This document shows, in pieces, positions 38,303-51,410 of a stretch of 64,000 nt of DNA. Source of the stretch: Plasmodium brasilianum (lineage: Eukaryota; Apicomplexa; Aconoidasida; Haemosporida; Plasmodiidae); the NCBI RefSeq assembly GCF_023973825.1, contig NC_090116.1, positions 62,001 through 126,000 of the forward strand. The letters run 5' to 3'. The notes below the pieces were generated by a model that was given only the letters and a program-made list of their open reading frames with translations, searched no databases and had not been told where the DNA came from. The translations under genes were made by a program, and so were the position numbers. The stretch's first letter is position 1. Each line of letters starts with the position of its first letter.

Positions 38303-41300
38303 AAATTAATAAATAAAATATTTATTATAAACAATATAAAACTCTTTCCTTTTTTTTTTTTTTTTCAAATTATCTTAAATATTATTATTAATTCAAAAGA
38401 AAAAATTTTAATTTAGTGCTCATTTGTTCGTTTCACCATAACAGCATAAATATTTATAAAATATAATTTTTATCATATTAAAGAATATAATACACAAATA
38501 TATAGGTATTCAAAATAAAAATAAATAAAATAAAGCTATAATTATTTTATTGACGTTCCCTTTTTTATTTGTATATAAAAATATTAATTAAAGCTACAAT
38601 TTTAATTATTTAAGTACTCATTAAACCGTTACATTATATTTTAAACGGTACTTAATAAATTAAATAAACATGAAAATATTTATTATGTATATTAGAATAT
38701 AATTAATGAAAATTTTTTGTTGAATTTTTCATTATATTATGATGACTAATCCCATCATATATAAACGAAAACGTTAAAATAAGGATTCATGATTAATACA
38801 TAAAATTCCCTTTAATAATTTATTATATAATAATAATATAACTTTTCAGACATGGTGAAATTGAGAAAAATAAAATAAAAATTAAAGAATAATTTCTTAT
38901 ATAAAGGTTTTTTTTATTTTTATATCTAAATGTTCAATAAATTTATATATTTTGAATTCTATAATTTTACACATCTATCAGCTATTCTTCTTTGTACTAT
39001 TATACAAATACCTTTTACACAGGAGGAATGAATTTTATAATTATTTTCCTTTATTGATCAATATATATAATTTAAATTGTTTCAAATTTTCCCAGTAAAT
39101 ACTTTACTATTTTATATTAAAATATACTTCAAACCCCCTAACTTGTTTATTAACATGTGGATAACAATGATAAGTAAGTATAAAATAGTTCAAAATTAAT
39201 TAAATAACAAAATGAATGAATGGGATGAATATATATGTATATATTATATTATTATATATATATAATTAAGATATTTGAAATATCAGAAGTATTTTTCATG
39301 CTTGTTTATTTTAAATAAGTTTTTAAGCATTTAAGTACAAAGGTAAAAACTTAATGGTATAAAAACCAAGTATGTTTTTAATTTTTAATTTTCATATGTG
39401 TTCCTTATTTTCTTAATTATATTTCTACATAAAATATTATATTTGATTTTATTAGAAATATCTTTCTAAATACATTATCTTCTCAATAACTTGTAAGAAT
39501 ACTTGAAAATTTTTATTTTCCATGGAACATAATAATGAATTACTTGTATTAATATATGTCACATCAAATATATCATGTAATAATAACTTTTACAATTACT
39601 AATTAAAATAAATACATTTGGATACACCACATGTTTATGTTTTAATAAAAAATCAAATTGGACATATTATATAACACTTACAACAGTGCAGTGTGTATTT
39701 TAAAAGAAGAAAAATTAAGTTTGATTTATACTCTTTATACCTGTATACTTTCTAAAATATTCATATAAATTATTCTTATGAATTCAAATCACAATATAAA
39801 ATATAACAAGATAATTCATATAAAATAAAATAAATTTTTTGTTTAGCAACAATGATAATCCATATGATCTTTATTAATAATTGTAATGATAAAAAAATTA
39901 TACCTCCCTTGATGCAATATGCATTATTATATCTTTTTTTGCAAAAGGTATATGTGACATGCATTCAGATATACTGATACAACCTCAAGATTATTTGATT
40001 ATGTTCTTCAGTATAAATGTTTATTGCACTAGGTTCAGTTATTCCTCATTATTTTCAATAATAAATTAGTTTATTTTAATTCGAAAAATGTGCTCAGAGA
40101 GTGCATAATTCAGATACTCCTTTTAAAATGAATTATTTTTATTATTAAATATATTTATATTGGAAGTCCCACTATAGAACTTATAAATGTAAAATCAAAT
40201 TAAAGAATCATTTGTAATATATAGATATTTAAATTATATAACTGTGCAATTAACCTCGAAAATATACGAAGTATTTACAGCATTATTAATAATATGAATG
40301 GAACTTCTTGCGATGAAGGAAAAGATGCTTCATTATAACTACATAATTTTATAGGGACATAACTATAATAATTATTTGTATGTACACTGTCAAAAATATA
40401 ACTGTCCTACAACGATAGAATTAAAAGTTATTGTTTAAGTATGTTTAAATCAGAATAAAATTATCACTAATTATGGTAATACAATTTAAATCGAAAATTT
40501 CGGAAAATATTTACGAAAAAAAAATTCTTAATATTTTAATTATCCTATTTTTAATATTTCATATTAACTCCAATTGGTTGTATAAAATAATTAAATCAAA
40601 AATAATTTTATTATTTTCTTCCATTTATATAAGTTTCATCTAAGATTAAATGAAAATTATTTGTTTATAACAACACATAATAATTCAAAAAATTTTGGTA
40701 TTATCCTTTATTAAAATCATATATCTAGTTCTACTTATATAAATTACTTCAATATCTAGTATTTAATTTTAGTGCTGATTCTATTATTTCATGAAATATA
40801 AAATTCACACAAAATTTTTTGAACAGTTCCTAAAAATTTATAAAAATTGTTAAAAGAATGGATAGTTTAAAAGAATATTATATATATATATTTACAAAAG
40901 TGTATTTCGTCTTCCTAAAAACAATAAAATCAATTATATAAGCACAGTTATATTATAACCTGTAATAAAAAGGTTTATAACATATTTTATTGCAGAACTA
41001 TTTTTTAAATTTATAATAAATATGTATTGGTATCTCCAGTCTTTACATTGTTTCTACTTAAACAAGTACTGAATAAAGTAACACTTATTCTGTTCCATAT
41101 AATAATATGGTTTTTTTTTATTTGTAAAGGCACTAATAAAAATGACATACTATAAAAATAGGATTATTCTATATGTCTATACATAAAAATGCTGTTCATA
41201 TAGAATTAAAAATTTTAACACATTATAGTAATATATAATATTATCGAAAAAATACATATATATATATATATATATTGCTAAAATACATGTTAGTTATTTG

Positions 41301-42710
41301 TTCACTTCTTCAATGCAGTATCTCCATATATGGTAGTCTCATTTTCATTATATTCCTATGCATACTTTTACAAAGAAAAAAATATTCATGGGTTATTTTA
41401 CTGACTAAATATTATTTTTTAAAGTACACATAAGTTGTATAACAAAAAAATATATTAATGCTACATTATCATTTTAAGTTAAATCTATTAAAAATAATAT
41501 TTTATAAATAAAAATTAATCATGAAATATACTAGTAAAGTAGTTAAACGCGAAACTATATACATTACTCTTATTTAACAAAACCTTGTACAAAAAATATA
41601 GTAAGTTTTTATATAAACTTAATTAAAGCTTATCTAACCAAAAGAAGCATTGTTTTGTATTAATAAATTATCTATAAAAAAATATCACTTTTACTTTAAT
41701 TATATTTCATTTAAAAAATTAACGTTATAAATATAAATGATTTAGTAATTGTTAATGTAAAATATACATATTTTTATACTTCTTTAAAATAATCTAACTC
41801 GTAATATATATATAGATATAGAAAATAGGACACAATCATATAATTACACAACATTATAAGATTCTAAGAAATATATAGTTATTTTCATTCCTCTAATGAT
41901 ATTTTAACTCTTTGTAAACAAATGCATATATATATAATTTTAATCTTACGATAAAGACAAAAAAAAAAAGAATTTATACAATTTAAATATTAACCTATGA
42001 TTATAGTTAATACCTTAATTTAATACTATATTTATGTAAAAAGTAAGAAAATATATATAATGTATATTTATTTACAAATTTTTAATATTTATTTAAATAT
42101 TTTTGTAAAATTGAATAAACGCAAAATTTAGGTGGAATAACAAAAATTTAATTGGAGTTAACTCTTCATTTAATTGTGAACATTTAGAAATAAGGATTTA
42201 TTAAGCAATTACAAATTAGTAATAATCAAGAAATGTATTATTTTATTATATGTTTATATATTCTTTTTTAAATAATGCAAAAAAAGATTATTTTATTAAA
42301 ATATCTTTTACATTAAATATGTTTTATAATAAATTTATCATAAAACATATTTTAGAGAATAAATATTAAGCTTTTTTAAGTAATATAAATATATATATAT
42401 ATCAGTGCGATAAAAAACTTTCATTTCATTTTTTTACATACAAATAGCACACACTTATTTTTAATTTATAAATAATAATTCATTTTTCTTTTTTATTATA
42501 TTAACAAATAATAAACTTAAAATAAAACAAGATAAGAAACAGAAAGAATCGCTTTTTAATTGAATTGAAAATAATCACACTTCAATTATAGTGTATGAAA
42601 TATGCTATTAAACATTTTATTTACCATACAAATATTTATTTTTCTTAAAAATTTAAAAAGATATAATAAAACATAATATTTAATAATGTATAGACAATAC
42701 ATAAAAATAA

Positions 42711-42740
42711 AAATATAAAAACATTAAAATTCACAAAAAA
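42711..42740 (-). other. Shared 3' flank box, copy 5
   Basis: The plus-strand core reads aacattaaaattcacaaaaa. It lies about 200-230 bases past the stop of the pseudogene ending at 42941. Confidence 0.45.
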
Positions 42741-42940
42741 CAAAAAAAAAAGAACATTTTCTTTATTGATATGTATTAAAATGTCCAGGTATATGTATTT
42801 GTACTTGTAAAATTTAATCATAATGGATACGTGTAAAAAAAGTATATATCTAATGATATTATTTCTTATAAAAGACTTCCTTAATAAAATTAGCATATTA
42901 GATATTATTCATTTAAATAGGCCCTAAATTTAATTTTATT

Positions 42941-43802
42941 TTATTTCTCCCTATTTTTAAGGTTCTTATAAACCAATGTAACTATTAATATAACTATTGG
43001 AACCAAAATTACACCATAGGCTATATAAAAAAAATGATGTCCAGCAATATCCATCAAGGCCTTCAGTACCACAACACATCACAAATCTAACTTCAGTGCA
43101 TTATAAATTTCATCTACAAATAGTGGCAACAAACTATGTTTTTGTAATATTGGAAATCCTATTCCCAACAATAAAATAGAAATAAATATATAAACAAGAT
43201 ATCGGTATTTTCTAAATATTAGTTTTTTGTGAAGCTATAGTAGCAATCGTTCTATTTTTTTTAATATGATAATTATGATCTATTTTTTTGACCCATTTTC
43301 TTTCAAATTTGAAATGTTTTCCATCAAAGAATCCATTATTATAATCAATAACTTATTTATTGTATTTCCCTTTTGTTAATGAACATATATAAGAATCTTT
43401 GTTTTTTCCTTTGGGCACTTTTTCATCAATAGGTATATCATTTTGTTTGCTTTCTCCATTATTTGGTATCTCTTTTAACCATAAGATACCCGAATTATTA
43501 TTTTTTTTACTTTTTACTAGTAATCTACAAGTTTTTTATTTAATTTTCTACCAAAGTTTCATCTTCATCAAATTATTTTGTTAAATGTTCTCTGAAAAAA
43601 CTAAGTAAATTTTTATTATTTAAAAGAACATATTTAAAAATATAAAACAGTAATAACAAAAATAAAACACCAAAAATATGAATACTACAAATACATGTAA
43701 ATAATATTATCATACCACATCTCTGAGAAAAAGAAATATCCAACTTAAAATGATAAAACTACAAATTTTAATAAATAACAGTGACTTAAATTTTTTTTTC
43801 AT
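42941..43802 (-). pseudogene. fam-l-type exported protein pseudogene
   Basis: Exon 1 (43716-43802) is intact with 29 codons, MKKKFKSLLFIKICSFIIL and on, and a GTATGA donor. Exon 2 follows TTTTTTCAG near 43592 with RTFNKI, then immediate stops and a frameshift. RLLVKSKKNNNSGILW and LKEIPNNG are readable after that. A TAA lies just before VIDYNNGFFDGKHFKFERKW, which I recognise as the fam-l core. Another frameshift follows, then LLLGIGFPILQ (helix 1 end), a stop after ALKLDL, and a second helix to TAA at 42941. All the normal parts are there in order, with at least two frameshifts and several stops. In P. malariae the fam-l core has been described as RH5-like in fold; I cite that from memory. 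Confidence 0.88.
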
Positions 43803-46769
43803 AATTTATATATTCAATTTAGTAATATATTCACTAAGAAAATTAATAAAAATAATATAACATACTTCTAATTATAAAGGATGCTCCATTTATTTTATAA
43901 TTTTTTTTTTATTAAAGCTTCATAAGTACTTAATACTGTGCATATAACTACAATGCATTTTACATTGTTCATAAAGAAAAATAACTTTAAAAACGTATTT
44001 TATAGGTTTAATCTAAATTTTGTTTTAAAAACAAATAAATTTAATTAAATAAAATATTTGAATTCATTCATAATTATTCAAAACGCAAAATACAACTATT
44101 TAATATACTACACTAATCAAATAATTTTGTTATTAATACTATTCATTATAAGATAAAATAAAAAGATATATATACAATTTCCTAATATTTGTAATGTTTG
44201 AGCTTTACAAACAACGTAGAACATGCACAATATATGTATGATGCTCTCCTCTACATATTAGGATAATAATTACAAATTTTAAATATATTATCCTATAAAT
44301 AAGTCTAACTTTGTAAAATTTATATTTTAGAAAAACTCGTGATTATCCTTAAAATATATTAATTATTATATCATAATGATTGTAAGAATAGTAAATGTAA
44401 AAATGGAATTTTGTACAAATTTTTTATTGTATTAATTACAACAAGCGATTTAGATAGTACTTATTCGCCTACAATTTTTACTGTCAATGATATATATATA
44501 AAATTCAATTTATAATATACTTCTTATAGTTCTTAAAGAAACGTAACTTTTAATTAATTCCAAATGTTATTTTCTTAATTTTGTATCATAATTCTTGAAA
44601 ATTATAATTTCTATTTAATTTGATTTTGTATAATTATTTATAAAGGAAAATTTTTCACATATATCTATTTATTTTATTCTTTTCTTTTCATTTAAATATA
44701 TATTATTAGTACAAATATTAACATAAAAAAAATAAAAGATTGACAGTAAATTTAGTAAAAAATATTAAATCCAATTGCAGTCATTCAGAAATATTTCAAA
44801 TGAAAGGAATTTAAAAATAAGAAAAAAATATATATATATTTTATTATACACATAACAAATATAAAAGAATAACAATATATTTTAAGAATATATACAATTT
44901 AGTTATTTTTCTGCTTTTTTTTATAAGGATTATATAATTATTTATTTATTTTTTTTACACAAAAGTAGTGCAAAAGTATATATTAAAGGTATAACATAAT
45001 CAACAAAAATAAGCATATAAATAAATAATACTATATTAAAAATATTTTTACAGTAATAATTAGTTATTTCGCAGTAATTCTGTCTTTTGCATATTGTAAC
45101 ACGTACAGTGATAATTATATAAATATTATATCACCCTAAATATTTGATAATATATGAAATATAACGTTATATATTTGTTCCCTTAAAAAAATTTGATACT
45201 TACAAGTATATAATTAAAATATTTACAAAAATTAATTATAATTATGTATATATATATATATATATACATATAAAAAGATAGATATAAATATATATTTTAT
45301 TTTCTCAAAATAATATATCTTTTAAGAACTCTTTGTAACTAAAAATTTAAAATTAGAAAAAATAAAATATATTTACATTATTATAGAATATGTTATGTTG
45401 TTGAAAATACATATGAATTATTTTTTGATATAACTTACCCGCTTATGTTTTAAAATTAATATAAATTAATACACGACTTTCTTATTTTGAATGCACGGTA
45501 AACAAATAATAGTGGTTTTAAAAATATTTTTTCATAAAGCTATAAAATACAGTAAAAACCAAAATATAAATAATATTATATTAATGTATTTATTCTAATA
45601 TATGAATTAATAATTACAGAAATATAACCATAAGATTTCATTAAAATTTATAATATTTAATCTAGTATATTATTACATCTATATGCAATTATAATTTTGT
45701 TATATTTTATTACAAAGTTACAGTTTATTTTTCATTTTTTTCAAATATATAACCCTATAATTTTCTTCATCATATGTATAACATAATAAATTTTTATATT
45801 TTGTAGAAGTAAACAAAATTATTTTCATTTATATACCTAAATATAAATTTTATTAATTATAATTTAGAAAAAATGAAATCATAACAATTCTAAAGTTACA
45901 GTAGCTATATACATAAATACATATGCTTAAAATAATTTATACAATTTTAAAACTACTCAAGGATATAATATATACCATAAATATTTAATATTTAGCAAAT
46001 TTATATATATATTCAATATTAAGTGTCATAAGGCCATTTAATAGAACGTACTTTAAAGAAGCCTAAAAATAATTTAGCATAATTTACTTTTTTTTAGTAT
46101 TCATTTCACCGTACAATGTATTAAATATAAAAAAATATTAACAGCATAATTATAGCATTATAATGGATTATATTAGAAATAAATTACAAAAGTTACACAA
46201 TAAAAAAAAAATATATGTTATCACTAGTAGTAATTATTTGATTTGTAGTTTACATTATTTAGAAAATCAAAAGAATAAAAAGAATTAATTACATTAATAC
46301 AAGTAATAATCTTTATTTATATATATTTCATTTTATTAGGAAAAGAAGAAAAAAAAAAAAGTCTAAATACATATATAATGATATTATTACACGATAATGT
46401 ATATATTTCTTATCAATGTTACTTATATGTATTTTTGTGTTAACAGCTATTCGAATTTTTCTTTAAAAAGGACACAATAACATTATATACAAATATATGC
46501 TTAACTGTTATTTAATATAAAAATATGATTATTATATATTTACGGTTATAATTGATTTATTTATGTTAATAACCGATAACAACCATATAAAATAAATATT
46601 GATACATTCAATTATTTTATAGTTCTCAAATAAATTCATACGTACTTGATTATTTTATAATTTCTATATATTAATACATATTGATTGTAAATTATACTAT
46701 TGATAAATAGAAAACATAAAAATTTTAATTTTTCGTCCAGATATTTGTTTTGAAACATATACAGAAATA
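43803..46769. other. AT-rich intergenic DNA
   Basis: No gene is supported. It holds the upstream box at 43876-43887 and a short AT microsatellite near 45247-45266. Confidence 0.55.
43876..43887 (-). promoter_or_regulatory. Conserved upstream box, copy 3
   Basis: The string aaaggatgctcc lies about 75-85 bases upstream of the ATG at 43802. It is the third copy of the box, here in front of a pseudogene. Confidence 0.38.
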
Positions 46770-49495
46770 ATGTACACTTGTTATAGGAATTTTACATCCA
46801 TAGCAGTATTAATTTTTTTAAATATATCTTAATTTTTTATTAAATTATTTATTTATTATAAAAAAATATAATAGTATAACCAACATAAAAACTAATGCCT
46901 AAATATTTTCTAATTTTTTTTTCTGAATCTAGTTCTCAAGGAGTAAACGTGAAGTATTAAACAGTTGGGCTAAGTCTCACAATGTAGTAGCTAAAATAAA
47001 TTATATCATAAATAAAACTAGTTCCTTAAATAGAAGTGATATTAAAAAAGAAGATTTTAGGAATAAATTCTTACATATGGTGAATTTTCTAATTATACAA
47101 AAGAATATACATCCAAATATTTTTTCAAAGGGGAGGTGGGAAGCACTACTTAGAGAATTTTTAAGTACATACTTTAACAATTCTTCTATACATGAAATAT
47201 GTCTTTTTATATTAAAGAAGGAAGAAAGATAACTTTTAAAATTATCATATAAGGCACCAGATTTCTGTAAAGAAAAAAATGATCGGCTAAAATTTCTAAT
47301 ACCCTATTAAACAGAAGATGAAAATTCACATAAATGTAACAATGATCCTAAATGTATAAATAACTTTAAAGAATATAATGCGTGTATTATAAATACAAGA
47401 GAAGTTTTTTTTCAAAACAGAATATTTAAGAAATCCCAAGCAATAACACAAAAAATCGATTTTCCGAGAGACGAAATATGCGACGTATTCAAGGATAAAA
47501 CTTTTCATGAACTCGTAAATGCAGATTTTGTTAAATATCCTTATTTTCAAGTTATGTATGGACAAGAAACTTGTACAAAAGATGTACGAAAACAGAATTC
47601 AATACCAGGTTCACATACAAAGAAATATAGAGCTGCTGTCGAAGAGAAATCTCGATCTTTTGATAAATGTGAACTTGATCTAGCAACACAATCAGAAGCT
47701 ACGAAACATCAAACACCAAATATTCAATCTGAAGATAATTACTTAAAACAAAATTTATTATTGCAAGTTCTTAAACATTTGAAAACTTCACAAGGAACAA
47801 TAAAATCATAAAGTTAAACAATATTTTTTGGTAGTGATAATAAAACATATATATCGAAACATATTTAACCTATTATTGTTCCAAATTCTTTAGTCGCCCC
47901 TTCGTTCCTTACAGTTACATGTAACACTTATGCTCTTTATTTCCCTATTTTCGAAATAACTATATTAAACAATATACATATTTAAAATGTATTTACAGTT
48001 CTAAAATGAAATACCCCTATTACATACGTATTATTTTTTTTAATAATTTTTCCAATTGTTATACTATTTTTCCTTTTTATTAAAGTAACATAAACCTTAA
48101 GTATTAAATATATGATAAACGCATGATTCTTGTAATAATTTTACTAACAAAACACTTTTTACTCTACTACAGTACGATTTAATGGGGATGTTTGAAAAAA
48201 AAAAAAAGAAAAACAAAGATGAAATTAATGAAAATAGTAACACCTTCATATCCTGCTATAAAAATTAAGTGTTTAGTTCATGCATATTTAGAATATCCCT
48301 TATATAATGATGGAGAAATTACAAAAAATGTTATATTATGTGAACATATTATTAACAAAAACATAAAAAATCAAAGCGAAAAAAGTACAGAACAAAAACT
48401 ATTATAGAAATGCATATGCAAATGCTCGAAGAATGCAGAAATAAAGAATGGGAATCCAGCAAAGGAGAATTTTTAGAAATATGAATAGAAGTGTTTACAA
48501 ATGAGAAATATAAAACACATACTCATTTAACAAATGATGAACTAATAACAGAAAATATTAAAAGAATTAATGATGTATAACAACAAAAATGGCTATGCAA
48601 TAAGTGGATAGAGAGACTTGGAAATCATTCAGAAAAATTGAAAAACGAAGATTGGTTTAACAATCTGAATAATGCATGGAAAAAGAAATAAGTAAACTTA
48701 GGAGAAATGGAAAAATTAAAAAAGTAATCTTCTAATGAAAATCAAAAAGTTCCATTTATTAAAAAAGAAAAATTATTATGGAAAAAATGGATATAAAAAA
48801 TAGATACGAACATAGAACAATATTTGAAACACAACTGATTAAATGGATTGTCAAAAGAATTGCAAAATATTTTTATATGAGTTCGAAATTGAAGAAACTA
48901 AAAATGATATTCCATTAATAAATATGAAAGAATTGGAATATAAAGAATGCTATAAAGAATTATGTAAATATGTAAAAAAAAAGTATTAGTAAAACTTTGT
49001 GTACTCGTACTTATGATGATATCAGAAGAATGTAAAAAAATTAGACTGTATAGAAAATAGAAAATCATATTTTGATAGTTCCATAAATGAATGGAACGCG
49101 TAGGTGAATTTATCGAGAGAATCAGAAATTACAAAAAATATAACTAATGTTAACCGAGATGTTTCGAGAAATAAGAAGAATGCTTATCATGTAGAATAAA
49201 ACATTAGAAGGGAGATGAATGGTTGAATAAGTTAAGATGATGAATATGTAAATTTCATAATTAATGATAGAAGGGTTGATAAATCCATTGAAATAAAATA
49301 AAAACAGTTTTCACAAATTCACAGATATACATCTAAAATATATTCTCATGATATTTAACAGAAAACATGTTGTCAATGAAAAATATTTCTTAAATATTCT
49401 CATATCATAATGGAAAAAAGTAGAAGAATGTAAAGTAACGAAAAATAAAAAAGAAAAAAGCAATCGTGAAATACAATAAATTAAATGCACGTACT
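46770..49495 (+). pseudogene. STP1: STP1 pseudogene
   Basis: STP1 proteins are large single-pass exported or surface proteins of P. malariae and P. ovale, related to SURFINs. A short exon 1 (46770-46805, MYTCYRNFTSIA, donor GTATTA) is plausible. Exon 2 runs in one frame from 46933 to 47811 with the family's N-terminal region: an F-R-x-K motif, ADFCKEK-like APDFCKEKND and a CNNDPKCI cysteine pair. It has TAA at 47230 and 47308. A membrane segment (VLFFLIIFPIVILFFLFIK) at 48028-48084 ends at a GTAACA donor. A cytosolic part starts after CAG near 48172 with YDLMGMFEKKKKK. The tryptophan-rich C-terminal region (EWESSKGEFLEI, LTNDELITENIK, NKWIERLGNHSEKLK, EDWFNNLNNAW) is spread over frames with over a dozen stops, to about 49.5 kb. 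The gene is clearly dead. Its far end is uncertain. Confidence 0.9.
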
Positions 49496-49862
49496 TAAAA
49501 AATATTCCTAATAAATATAATTTTTTTTATTTCTTTAAGAATATCTATAAAAAATTTATACTAATCCTTGATTCAATAAAAATTGGAAGTTGTTATTGTA
49601 TATATAAAAGAGAATTAATCTTTTTCTATGAGTTATTAGGGCAACAATTCAAGATATTTTTAGCAATGTTCTTTGTTTGGATCCATTATAACATCTTTTT
49701 AAGTTAAATTATAAGATATGTTAAATTTATATCATATAACTTTAAAATCTATATTAATTTCTTATATATATATTAGATCAACACATAATATTGAAAACCA
49801 GATTCTCATAGTAGTAATATTAAAGAGAACATTAGTATCCTCCATAAGGATTCATTTAATTT

Positions 49863-49899
<37 letters not shown>

Positions 49900-51373
49900 T
49901 GTTAATTTTTTTTCGTTTTTTTCTTAAATATTTAATTTGTTTATACTTCCTTTATGTAATTTTTCATTGAAATTTTGTGTCCATACAATATCATGTTTTA
50001 CCATAAGAGAAATTTATTTTTAGCATGATTAATAATAAAAATATTATTTAACGATACAAGGAAAAAAAAAATTATTATATTTTTTAATAATATATTTTTC
50101 TTACATATAAATCTATAAAGTTATGTGTTATGTTGAATAGCAGTTATTATTATGAATAATCTAATATAAAGTTTAATGGTTTATTTTAAACCTAATATGT
50201 GAATAAAAAAAAATTAATATATTTTTTTTTTACTTATAATTGTACAAGCATAATATACATACAATAACTAATTGTATTATCCAGTGTTATAATACACATA
50301 ATTAATGACTTTATATTATATATCTTATTTTATATACCTTACTATATAAAATTATATATATATAGATATAGATATATTTTCTGTTATCACCCTCTTTATG
50401 TTTCATATCAAAGAAATGTTTTTTCTTATGTCTATTTGTGACACCTAATATAAATGATTAATATATTTCAAAGTATTCGGAAAATATTACTGTTATAAAT
50501 TAACTATAAAAGATAACTATAAAAGTCAAAACAGATTTAATATGTATATATAAATATTTATAAAAATATATAAAATATTTTTTTTATTTGTAAAGTGCGA
50601 TAACAGAAAAATAGAATATTCATACATATATATTATTTTATTTACTATTTTTTTGTAATTTATTATAAACGTTGATAAAAAATTAAGGAACATTAAGTAA
50701 AATACAGTTGCATTTAAATTTCTTATTTCCTTTTTCAACAAAATTTTTTTAAATATTTTAGAATAGATTACATTTTTCCTTTTACTTGGTTTTATTTTAC
50801 TTTATGAAATATAACTGTACAGGAAGAAAGAAAAAATAATGTTATATTACTTTTTATGATTAAATATTTTTATTATATAAAATATTTAAGAAAACTAATA
50901 TGTAATTTCACTGAGATTATTAAGAAACTAATTTTAAAACAAATTAATACATCATATGTATAATAAAAAAATAAAAAGTAATATTATTATACCTTTAAAA
51001 TTTTTTTTTTTCATTTATTTCAACTAAGTAATAAATTGTGACTTTTCTTTCATCTTCTTACACGTTACAGATTACTTGAATTCACAATGGTTAGTAATTT
51101 CATCATATATATTATTAATTCTAATAGATATATAGCTGGTTTATATATTATAAATATTATTTATATTAGCCATATATTATAATGAAAGGGGTTATAAATG
51201 AACATAGTTTCGTTGAAGAAATAATAAATCATAAATTATTACATACTTCTTCATATAGTAATTTTTTAATGATTTATTAATAGATAGTTTAAAATTTATA
51301 AAAATGAAATATTTTCATATACATTCATCTAAACACCTTATATGAAATAATATTTAAAATATATATTATTAAT

Positions 51374-51410
<37 letters not shown>

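Larger units (their letters stand above)
34497..42940. other. Long AT-rich gene-free stretch
   Basis: At about 8.4 kb this is one of the longest stretches without a recognised locus. The minus-strand frames at 36179-36388 and 39776-39964 are short and match no family motif. Both follow the plus-strand string ttctaaaatatt at their right side, which may mark old relics, but I cannot support a call. It also holds microsatellites and the minisatellite at 38168-38302. Confidence 0.5.

Noticed and set aside
38128..38334. 68-codon minus-strand frame rich in F, S and C
   Set aside because: It is a translation of the A-rich minisatellite.
40300..40350. Plus-strand peptide-like run near NNMNGTSCDEGKDASL
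   Set aside because: It is too short, is followed at once by stops, and has no supporting exon or splice context.
42921..42930. Single ccctaaa resembling a telomere repeat
   Set aside because: It is one isolated heptamer with no tandem array, and it lies in the 3' end of a pseudogene flank.
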